Source of the DNA: Chrysomallon squamiferum
Taxonomy: Eukaryota > Mollusca > Gastropoda > Neomphalida > Peltospiridae
DNA: 62,000 nucleotides
Reading direction: 5' to 3'
Assembly: GCA_012295275.1 (NCBI GenBank)
Contig: CM022676.1
Location: 12,225,660 to 12,287,659, forward strand
Positions 12,839 through 23,154 of the stretch are shown here, in pieces. The notes beneath the pieces were generated by a model. It worked only from the letters and a program-made list of their open reading frames with translations. It did not search any database and was not told the origin of the DNA. A program made the position numbers and the translations under genes. Positions within the stretch are counted from its first letter, which is position 1, and every line of letters begins with the position of its first letter.

Positions 12839-14092
12839 ATCTACATACTCCTCGCAGATAGAAAAACACCGAGAAGCATCAAACACAGAAAACAAACTAA
12901 ATGTTACTGTTCTTCCTTCTTTGTGTTTGTGTTCGTTATTATTATCATCAACATTATCATCATTATTGTTATAATAATAATAATAATAATCATTATAATA
13001 ATAATAATAATAATAATTGTTATTAACATCATCTGTTTATTAGTTTATTTATTTATTTATATATCACTTCTTTCTTTTTAATGTTGTTTTTTTCCTTTTT
13101 TGTTTAACAAATAAAATAAATACAAATAATAAAAACAACAGCAAAAACATACTTCCATAGACTATAAAATAAAGAGCAATATATTTTTATTCCTTTCTTT
13201 GGTATTTTCTTTTTTTCTTTCTCTCCCTATTTAGTGCATGGGAAGAAATAGCACTAAAATTGTTCTGTTTCAGATCATTTAAAATATGACTGAACTGTTA
13301 AAATATTAAAACAAAAAAATTCTCAGTTGCTCCACTAAAACATCTCTTGCTGATTTAAGTCTGGTCAACTCTCTTCATGACATCACACGAGAGCAGTACA
13401 CTCAGTCTGAAATAGGTTAACACTGCGACTGCGTGTAATTTTTGTCTTGACCATTCATTCATTCATATGCAATTTCTTTTCCATATATTCTAGTTTCAAT
13501 CTGCTGGACTCTCCTTAATTGTCTGTAAGTTCTAATGTTACAAAAAAATGATAAGTAAAAGGAGGAAAATCGGTTAGGAATCCTTTCTTATGAATTTCAT
13601 CCTGAACTGAACGGAGACAAACTGTTGCTCCTAAATGCTATTCACAGAGCCCTCGAAACAGTTTGTTAGACATCCGGGTTATAGTGTTAAAACAAAAACG
13701 AAATTATTTATAATCGTTATTACAAAGTAAGAGTACTTAGCCACGTTCACAGACTAGTGTAACATGGCAATTCATGATAGCAATGTTTGTTTTGATCGCA
13801 CATAACAAAGTAAAAATAAAATAAAATAATGAACAAGAACAACAACAGTAATATACTGTGTCCACTTTCATGGAATTAATACATTCTGTCCAAACTGATG
13901 GAACCAGTGACTTTCTTTTTTGTAAAAAGATGTATAAAAATAAATAAATAAATAAATAAATCCAAATAAATAAAACAAATAAAAATAAAAATAAAAGAAA
14001 TATAAAAATATAAAATAATTTTAAAAAATGTTACTCTTCCACGATTAGGCTTTGGGTGCAAGTACCTTGTGGAATTATGTTTGAACAAAACC

Positions 14093-14164
<72 letters not shown>

Positions 14165-15700
14165 CAACAATAGCTGTACAAGTAGCTGCAGTAGTAGTAG
14201 TTATTGTACTAGTATTAATAGTAATAGTAGTAGTAGTAGTACTGGTTATAGTAATGCAAGCTAAAGTTTGAAAATTGTCATTCATAACTCGATCGGCTCT
14301 AAAACACTTGGATATCAATTTCAAACATTCAGGGATCCGTATGCAAACCTCGCTCCTCCACTGTGTTGGAACAGTGATCAGTAACAACAACAACAACAAC
14401 GATAGCAATAATAATAACAATAGTAACAAAAAATTATGATATTGATGATGATGAAAATAAATAAATAAATAAATAAATAAAAATTCATCACTTAAGGAAC
14501 TCATGAATATAAAATAATTTAGAAACAAAATAATTTAAAATTAAAAAAGTTAAAAAAAAAAAAAAAAAAAAAATAAGATGAAGAAAAACAAAATAAACAC
14601 TAAAATAAAATAAAATAAACATGACTTAATTTCAGTTATGATAATATTGTTAATTTGTTTAAACAAACTAAAAGATCAGATTAAAATTAATGCATACATA
14701 GATTTCAGCGTTTCTTATACTGATTTTTGGAAGATTTAATAGGGTTTCGTCGCGTCATCAATTAGTCTACTTCCAACACAGATCTATAAATACATTTCTT
14801 GTAGCATACTTTATATCAACAAACATCTTTTACATCTGCCTTCAGAATGAAGCCGAAAAGAAGGAAGAAAAATAAAGTAAGTAAATAAATAAATACAAAC
14901 CTAAAAACGAGAGAAAGAAAATAATTACTAATAAAATAAATAATATTAATTTACAAACATGATAAGTAGAATATCGAGGAAATATCAATTTTAATAAAAT
15001 GACTCAGTCAGAAACACATCAATGGACACAAAGATCATTTAAAACTTTTAAAGAAACTGAAAAAATAAATATAATAAGAAGAAATAAGTAAATAAAATTA
15101 AGAAAAAATATATTAAAAAGTCAAAGGAAAAATAAACTGAGAAGGATGTATTATCAACAAAAATTCAGTGGACTTTTACTATTTGATATCCGCCATTTTA
15201 CAAGCGCTTGATGTTGATATTGAAGAAGTGGATCATTATTCTCAGGCAGTGCACCAGCTTAATGACTATTTTTTGCAATCACTCTACAAAGATAGCAGAC
15301 AACTGTGGGTAGACACAGATACATACAAACACAGATATACGTTCAAATAGATAGATACATATAATTACGTGAGCGTGTTTCTGTATATATCTTGTTCAAA
15401 GCAACTTTTTAGTGTTTAACAACTGGTTTGGATTTTAAGAAACCATTGAAATCAGTTTTCTATCTACTAATAACAGATACATTGAATCTATTATTTACGA
15501 GATCAGTGAGTTGAGAAATAACAGTGCAATTTAGGATTGCGGGATAAAAGAAATAACTGGTTACTGTTTCAATTTTAACTTGCTCGGCACAGCCTGGCAC
15601 CTATTGCATTCTCATCCTCTCAGGATTCAATATTTAATTGTTATGTTGTTGTAGTTTTTTGTTGTTTTTTGTTTGTTGTTGTTTTCTTACGTTTTATTTT
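12839..15700. other. Spacer between inverted arms, non-genic
   Basis: No coding exon is supported. Contents: the second copy of the gene A 3' flank repeat (13230-13795), AAT/ATT runs near 12969-13020, a large AAT/AAC/AGT tract at 14095-14240, AAC/AAT near 14380-14420, AAAT near 14458-14480 and a poly-A tract near 14552-14572. A 60-codon open frame at 15168-15350 has no recognisable domain. Confidence 0.55.
13230..13795. repeat. Direct repeat, copy 2 (3' flank of gene E)
   Basis: Near-identical to 5919-6475 in the same orientation, at about the same distance from the end of gene E as copy 1 is from gene A. A part of it recurs in reverse near 16130-16200 beside gene F. Confidence 0.85.
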
Positions 15701-15706
15701 TCGTAG

Positions 15707-15925
15707 CTATGGCTTTCTGGTCCAGTTTCCTTCGTTCAATACTTTCAGGAACTGTTTTAAATCACCTGGACGTATATCCAGCAGGATCAGCAAACGTTCC
15801 ATACTAGCTGATCACTGTCGCAGACTACGTTTGCACTGGTGCTTTCCAGGAGATAATTCTTCTATCACACTTCTTGCTCATCTCGTGCACACGTCATACG
15901 GGAGACTCGGCAATTCTTTATGGAG
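15707..15925 (-). pseudogene. Possible broken death-fold (CARD-like) fragment
   Basis: Read on the minus strand from 15925 down to the stop at 15707, one frame gives about 72 codons interrupted by two TGA codons. It ends with MERLLILLDIRPGDLKQFL, then KVLNEGNW. The pattern LLxLLxxRPxDLxxFLxxL resembles helices 4-6 of CARD or related death-fold domains, where a Leu pair is followed by an RG-containing turn and a Phe/Leu helix. The segment is richer in G+C than its surroundings, and both stops could come from CGA to TGA change. I cannot confirm the fold without a profile search. It could be a chance frame. Confidence 0.35.
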
Positions 15926-15935
15926 TTAACGTAAA

Positions 15936-16360
15936 TGAGTTGGCCATTATACAAAGCTGATGTTACAGGCGAACAGTGCACTGGAGATATCCTGGAACCA
16001 ACTACATTTAAAAATAAAAATAAAAATAATAAAACATCAACTTATTTCAACAGTCACTTTCATTTCCACAACCACTGTTATAGCCCAGATGTCTAAGAAA
16101 CTGCTTCCGGGGCTGTATGAATAGCATTTAGGATCAACAGTTTGTCTCATTCTGTTCAGGATGAAATTCATAAGAAAGTATTCCTAACGTATTTTCACAG
16201 TTTAGACAAAGAATAAAACTGTCTCAATTATTTTTATTATTTATTTTTTAATTGTAACTTTAAAAAAAAAGAAAAACAAAAAAATTAAAACAGAAAAACA
16301 ATACAAGTTTGCTTTCTGTATTTGATGCTTCTCAGTGTTTTTCTATCTGCGAGGAGTATC
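15936..16360. other. Non-genic stretch after gene F
   Basis: Contains a diverged reverse copy of part of the 3' flank repeat (near 16130-16200) and A-rich simple sequence. No gene seen. Confidence 0.55.
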
Positions 16361-16365
16361 TAGAT

Positions 16366-17208
16366 CTACTTCAAAACGTTCATAACTGAAGTGGTGATAA
16401 ACCTGAAGAAAGATAAAATATGAATAAAAGAGAACGAACTGAAACTCTGAAAGAATTATAGGAGTGGAAGCACAGAACAATAAATATATTCAAAATTCGA
16501 GAAAGAGAGGCAGAAAGTTAAATATTTATTTTGTTAAAACAATAAATAATACTAACTCCAGCACTGAAAACATAACTAAATTAACACAGAGAAAGAAAGA
16601 CAGACAGATAGATTAAATAACAACAATAATAGTAAAACAGACAGATACACACGAATTAAAACGAACACTAAACTCAACAATAAATAAAAGAATCCATAAA
16701 AAGACGACAATTAAAATGTTTCTTACATGGTTATAAGACAAAACACAGCTGAAGACTCTGATGTGCTACCGCTTCTTGCAGCTTCTGAAAAATGGAAAAT
16801 CGTGAAAATTCTAACACTCTTTTAATTAATCGTATGTAAATACCATATGTTTCTTTCCACTGAAAGCTAGTATTCAAATAATGATGATGATGTTAATGAT
16901 GATGATGATAATGATAATGATAATAACAATGAAATTTACTTTTGTCTTTAATTCTTGTAGACAGTTCTACGGTATGATTAGCTGTTTCTTTTATTGAAAA
17001 TAAAAAAAAAATGAAAATAAATAAATAAATAAATACCAGCCATTGGAAAGAGAAAAATGGCAGTCACTGAAAATAGTTAAATGCGATAAATGGTATTCAC
17101 AATTTTATTACCTAATTCTTTTTTTATACGAACAAAAATCAATGTCTAACAATCTTTTAATGAATCGAAATAGTGAATATGTTAGCAGTGATATAATAAT
17201 AACACAAA

Positions 17209-17240
<32 letters not shown>

Positions 17241-17610
17241 ATAATAATAATAATAATAATAATAATAGTAATAGTAATAATAATAATAATAATCACTCTC
17301 ATAAATATTCTTTTAAGTTTCATTTTTGCAAACAGTTTTACGATATGTTTAGCTGCTTCTTTTGTTCGAAAACATATACGATCCATTGTAAACAGAAAAT
17401 CTCTACACCAAATATATCCAATAAAATCAAAATAAAAAGAGGCCCACGGGAAAAGGAGACACAATATCATCTAACCTGTTTACATCAGCATCGACTGCAT
17501 ATTTTTAAACCATACCTCAGAAACCAGAGGCTTCAGGATTCCTGAAACTATATCGGTCATTTTCGTTTCGCCTACGTTACAGTCTTTTTTTACAAATATA
17601 CCAAAACATG
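16366..17610. repeat. Inverted repeat, inner right arm (gene F tail and intron)
   Basis: Reverse-complement partner of 11590-12838; the differences I noticed are mainly in homopolymer and TTTA tract lengths. Confidence 0.9.
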
Positions 17611-19385
17611 CAGGGGGAAATGAAAATAAAAGAGAAAATAGTCTCTAGAAAGTGACATACCAATACATGTCAACAACATTTTGTTTAGCAGAGAAGTTTA
17701 CACCTGAAATTTGCAACATATAGAAAATTCTAACACTCTTATAATCAGTCGAAATAGTAAATATCATGTTTCTTTCCACTAAATGTTAGCATTCAAATAA
17801 TAATAATAAAATTAATAATAATAATAATAATACATTTTTTTCTTTCATTCTTGCAAACAGTTCCACAGTACGTATAGCTCCGCTTTTATTCCAAAACGTA
17901 TATCATCCATTGTAAAGAGAAAAGTTAGTTAAATGTGATAAACTGCGTTCAACATTTTACTTCCTAATTCATTTATAAAGAATAAACTACTACTATTAAT
18001 GCGCTCCATTTTCAGTGAAGAATTCCCATAGAATGGAACACAGGGCAATCAATTTGAAGAATTTCAGGTACATGTTTGCCAAAAACAATACAGAAAATAT
18101 TAATAATGAAGAAAATCAGCCTAGAGAGAAAGCTGGATTGAGGTGCAGGTATTCAACGACAACTACAACCACCTCGTAAGCCAAAGAAGAACAAGCAGAT
18201 TTCTGCCTCAGTGCAAACTAACGATACACTGTTCTCGCTCCATGAGTATGGAACACCAAGATGAGTATGACCGAAACAAATCTCGATACAAAGACCTGAA
18301 TGAGAAACACCAGAATCCAAATAAAGAGACACTGTATCATCTGACCTATTTACAGCAACACTCGAGTGGATATTTTCAAAGGTTACCTGGGAAACCAGAG
18401 GCTTCACGATACCTTAAAACATATTTGTCATCTTCGTTTTGGCTGGGTTATGCTTTTCTGTAATAATATACAGAATGCTGCAGGAGGAAATGAAAATGAA
18501 ACAGAAAAATGACGCTATAAAGTGACATATCAATACATGTCAACAACATTCAAAGAACATTTGGAACCTGCCTGAAGAGAGAAGTTTACAGCTCGTTTGC
18601 ACACCAGTAACAGTAGTAACTAAACAAACAAGAGCACAAACAAAGTCAGAACTGAATATGCAAAAGATCACCTACAGAGAGCGAAAGAGAAACATTTCAG
18701 TAGAATAGAGAAAAAAAGATTACAAATGTGACTGAACAGGTCAACTGAGGACCGCTACCCATCTTCAGCTGGAAACGATATGAAGAGAAACAACCTAGAG
18801 TAACTACAGCCAAAGGATAGGATAGGTATTTGTATTGCAGAGGAATTATCTAACACAGGACAAAACACGAAGATGATGTAGAAACATGCAGACGCTTTCG
18901 TCAAACAATGGGACATTACTGCTGCAAAAAAAGATGAGGATATCGTTCTCTAACACGCAAATATAATATCTGTATATCTATTGTTTCTGACTAAGACCTA
19001 CCGAAGCCAATAACGTTTAGACTTATGGTATTGCTCTGAATTCCTCCCCATTCACACTGACAAATCCATTTTCTTCCATTTTCCCTGCTCGAGATAGATC
19101 GTATTGTTATCTTGAATATAATTCCTTCTGAACATGCAAAGACGTATTGTGGTGGCAGAACTCCAGTACAACTTGTACCTGATCCTTGTGATACATGGAT
19201 GTTAGTAAGGTCACGAGTCCAAAATATTCCGTCTACTTTGCAGTATGTATTACATGTCAGCGTTACCGATGATCCAACAATAACTGTGTCTCTCGATTTT
19301 GTTAAGAGATAATCAGCTGAAATAATTCAGAATTACATTTATTTATAACCGAAATCACTAACCTTAGAAATTTTGTTTTTATTTA

Positions 19386-19432
<47 letters not shown>

Positions 19433-21171
19433 TTAAATTTCGTGTCAGCAAATATATCGAACAAGATTACAGAATTATAAAATTAAAGGTGTGTTCTTGT
19501 TGTTACTGTTCTTAATAAGTTTAATAATATTTTCACTTTGGATATCATTACTCTCTATTATCTTTGTATTTTCATTTGTGTAAATTTTTAATTAAAAATA
19601 TTCTACAATAGAGGATTGTAAACCTTTATGCGTTCGCTTCTATGTCTCCACCTTTCTTTTTAATTGTTTTTTATTTTTATTTAATTAATGCACCAGTTTG
19701 TCTTCATCAGTATTTATTTGCATGTTCAGTATTTCTTAAAATGTAATGTGACATTTATAATAGTTTAATAACTGTACACTAAACAAAAAACAATTGATTA
19801 AATGTGTTCAAGGGTGGTGTTGATTTACAATGAAAATCTTTTAACTGAATTACAGGTGAATAAAAGATGTCTATATATGTTTTGATCATCAGTACCTAAT
19901 GTGTATTTAAATCAAATTTTTACATTTTATTACTTTAGAAATTTTCCTTTGTTTTTTGTTTTATTCAATTTAATTTTAATTTTGTTTTCTTTTATTAATT
20001 TCTTTAATAATTTATTAATTTATTTATTTATTGTTTTTTTATTTAGAAATGAATATATATAATTTGAAATAAAACATTTTAAATAAACTCACTTGAAGAT
20101 ATAATCAACTGAAATAATTCAGAGAATTACATTTACTTAAAACGCTAAGTCATTAACATCAGGAATTTTTATTTTATTTTTATTTGCCAAAATATTTTCA
20201 TTATTTTAATTGTTTTTCTTATATTTAGTTAATATTGAATTTGTCACTGTCAATAATTTTACAAAATCAGTATTTTATAAAATGTAAAATGACATTTATA
20301 ATGGTTACGCTACATGAGATATGAGGAGAAGAATAGGATGAAAAGCAAGTTTTCTGAGCAGCACTTTTCACTGAACAAAGAACAACTTATTGAATAGTTT
20401 CAATATAACACGTATTCAAGGCTGCCGTTGTTTTACGTGCAAAACTTTTAACTGAATTACAGGCGAATGAAATATGACTGTATTTGTACCAATCACCTGC
20501 CTTGTAATGTGTATTTAAACTAAATTTCAACATTTTATTCCTTTACAGATTTTATACAATATCTTATTTTCTTCTTCTTTCCTTCTGTTTTTTCTTTTTC
20601 CTTTTTTGTTCTCTTTCTCTTTTCCTTATAGGAAATACAACAATCACAAAATTAAAGATATGTTTTGAAATTAAACATTTAAAAAAATATTAACTTGAAG
20701 CAATAGTGAAGAGTATAACACATAACAAAAGGTGCATTACTAAATGTCTAACCACAACGTAGATAAAACTATACTTTCTGAGTAAGACCTACCGATGGTA
20801 ATAATTATAGTATTGCTCTGATCTCCTCCAGATTCACTTTGACATTTCCATTTTCTCCCATTTTCATCGAGCTTAATAAAGCGTATTGTTAAATTGAATA
20901 TACTTCCTTCTGAACATGTGTAGTGGTATAGTGGTGGCAGTTCTCCACTACAAGTTGTACCTGATCCTTGTTTTAAAAGGATTTTAGAACGATCACGAAA
21001 CCAAGCTATTCCAGGTACTTTGCTGTGTGTATTACATGTAAGCGTTAACGTATATCCAATAGTAACTGGGTCTTCCGATTTTGTTAAGAAATAATCAGCT
21101 GAAATTAGATTTATTTAAAATGCCAAATCACTAACATCAGGAATTTTATTTTTATTTATTTATTTATTTAT

Positions 21172-21222
<51 letters not shown>

Positions 21223-21791
21223 GTTTTGTATTAGCATATATATCGAAGAAAATTAATGAATTATCATATTATAGTTGTCTTTTGTTTCTATTTGTTCTTG
21301 TTGTTACTGTTCTTAATAAGTGTAATAATATTTTCACTTGGAAATCATTACTCTCATCTTTACATTATCATTTCTTTAGGGTCTAAATAAAAAAAATATG
21401 GTAAATTAGAGTATTGTGAGTATCTATCTGCTCGCTTCTACGTCTTTTCTCTTTTATTTGATTAATGAAGAATTTGTCTCCATCAGTATTTATTTGCAAG
21501 CTCAGTATTTTGTAAAACGTAATATGACACTTGTAGTATTTACACTACACAAAAACTGTACATTAAACAAAAAACAACTTATTAAATGTTTTCTGTATAA
21601 AATGTGTTCGAGGCTACCGTTGTTTTACTTGAAAAAAGTTTAAGTGAATTACAGGTGAATAAAAGATGTCTATATATGTTTTCATGAACAGCTATAATTT
21701 AAATTTTTACATTTTATCACTTTATGAATTTTCTTTTTCTTTTATTTCCTTTCATTTCTATTTTTGTTTTTCTATTTATTTTTTTTATTTT

Positions 21792-21827
<36 letters not shown>

Positions 21828-21972
21828 AAAAATATAAACAAAATAATAACTTAGAAATAAATATATAGAAAATTAAAAAGTTATTTTGAAATAAAACATT
21901 TAAAATAAACTCACTTGAAGCAACAGTGAAGAGACTAACATACAAGAAAAGCTGCATCACTTTTAATCCCAT
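16366..21972 (-). CDS. Gene F: two-domain Ig-like surface protein, type I
   Basis: Coding exons in gene order: 21915-21972, 20793-21098, 19002-19316, 16727-16784, 16366-16402. The total of 774 nt is in frame, 257 residues, the same length as gene E with every exon of equal size. The signal peptide is MGLKVMQLFLYVSLFTVASS. The first Ig exon opens DYFLTKSED, the second DYLLTKSRD. Both keep the four-Cys pattern and end in ENGRKW(K/I)C. The linker and hydrophobic tail match gene E. The intron before the linker exon is longer than in E (about 2.2 kb) because a module near 17.5-17.7 kb recurs near 18.4-18.5 kb. It lies head-to-head with gene D across a 1.18-kb gap and tail-to-tail with gene E. Both Ig exons are open, so the gene is probably functional. 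Confidence 0.78.
19386..19432. repeat. ATT microsatellite beside Ig exon F2
   Basis: A pure ATT run, about 65 bp outside the acceptor of the minus-strand exon that begins at 19316. It is the mirror of the AAT tracts before the gene E Ig exons. Confidence 0.9.
20093..20108 (-). pseudogene. Hybrid mini-exon at a deletion junction
   Basis: On the minus strand an Ig-exon acceptor (ATTATTTCAG) and the first bases of an Ig exon (TTGATTATAT) join directly to the last bases of a signal-peptide exon (CTTCAA) and its GTGAGTTT donor. The rest of both exons is missing. This is the scar of a deletion that removed an Ig exon body together with the region up to a signal exon, or of unequal recombination between units. 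The 16-nt remnant would shift frame if spliced in. Confidence 0.7.
20695..20737 (-). CDS. Internal second signal-peptide exon of gene F
   Basis: ATG at 20737 opens MHLLLCVILFTIAS and ends in phase 1 at 20695 before GTTAAT. It is the mirror counterpart of the exon at 9739-9799 in gene E and could join Ig exon 19002-19316 in frame. Its retention as an open exon in both paralogues mildly supports use as an alternative start. Confidence 0.5.
21150..21222. repeat. TTTA/ATT microsatellite beside Ig exon F1
   Basis: TTTA units then about 16 ATT units, starting about 50 bp outside the acceptor of the minus-strand exon that begins at 21098. Confidence 0.9.
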
Positions 21973-22354
21973 TGTGTAGCCAAATAGAACAAAAACACAA
22001 GAAACAGACTTCTCGTATTCTTGTCAATCAGTTTGGGTTTTCATTCAGTCCTTGAATATTAGATGATTTCCTGAGACATATGCAGAAATGATAAAAATTG
22101 TAAATGCTGTTATATAAATAGTTCACCTGTGTAAATATTTTAGATAATAAATAAATACATTTAAAAAAAAAGGAAGTTGCATATAAAGATGTATAATTAA
22201 TTACGTGTTTTAAAAATGTGTATCACAAATACTTTAAATTAAAAAAAATAATAACAATAAAATAAAATTAAAATTAAAAGCAAAAACAAATGAAACTGAT
22301 TTATTAAAATATAAATTGAATTCATGTGGAGGTAAATAAGTAAATTATTAAGTA

Positions 22355-22403
<49 letters not shown>

Positions 22404-23052
22404 GTAGTAGTAATAGTAATAGTAATAACAATAATATTAATAGTGAATGTAAAAAAAAAAAAAAAAGATATTGTTAGTGTTCAGAGAAATGAATACAAAA
22501 AGTAAATGCATTATTTATTTATATAAATATATAGTGATGTTCAAAAGTCATAAAACTACACATTGATCAGAGACAAAAATTAATTTTAAAATGAAATAAA
22601 ATAGAATAAAATAAAGCTTTAAATTTTTGCAATAAAGTGAAATGAAATAAATAGATAAGTAAATAAATTAATAAATTAATTAATTAACAAACATCACTGA
22701 CGTATATCCAGTTATGAAAACAATGGAATCTGATTAAAGAAAGCGACGAAGAAGGATGGCTGGTCCAAAAGAATTAATGATTTTGAAAATTTCAAGTTCG
22801 TAAATTTGTCGACGATCTACAGACATTTCGTGACGTCATCAGTTACATCAGACTCAAATTTATAAAAAAAAAAAATTGGGATAATTTATTATTTATTTAT
22901 TCAAAATTTGGTAAAGTGCGTTCACGACAAATCCCAAAATGATAATTAAAAATAATTCAAGAGACATAACTCAGCTCGACATTTACAGTTTCCGTTAATA
23001 ATGTAAGAAAATTAAAAATGATAAATTATTATTCGAAATTAGTTATTTGACC

Positions 23053-23085
<33 letters not shown>

Positions 23086-23154
23086 TTCTCATTTCTGTTT
23101 TGCTTGCAACAAAGAAGTTAAAATAAATTAATTAATTTTCAGTCTTTATTTGGT
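21973..23154. promoter_or_regulatory. Shared intergenic region of divergent genes F and D
   Basis: F starts leftward at 21972 and D rightward at 23155, so both promoters must lie here or in linked 5' UTR introns. A segment near 22690-22800 matches 7860-7970 in reverse. An AAT/AGT microsatellite fills 22356-22435 and an ATT run 23058-23090. An acceptor-like tract ending in CAG just before 23142 implies a non-coding first exon for D. I cannot name a core promoter element. Confidence 0.4.

Noticed and set aside
15168-15350. 60-codon frame ending HRYTFK as a small gene
   Set aside because: No recognisable domain, paralogue in the window, or splice context.
11700-17470. 120-130-codon frames rich in Ile/Leu (11700-12127, 17043-17470), and similar frames at 14031-14528 and 58259-58486
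   Set aside because: They run through ATT/AAT microsatellites and lie in introns or spacers of Ig genes.
18143-18463. 106-codon plus-strand frame in gene F intron
   Set aside because: It lies antisense in an intron segment shared with genes A and E; the frame is not kept in those copies.
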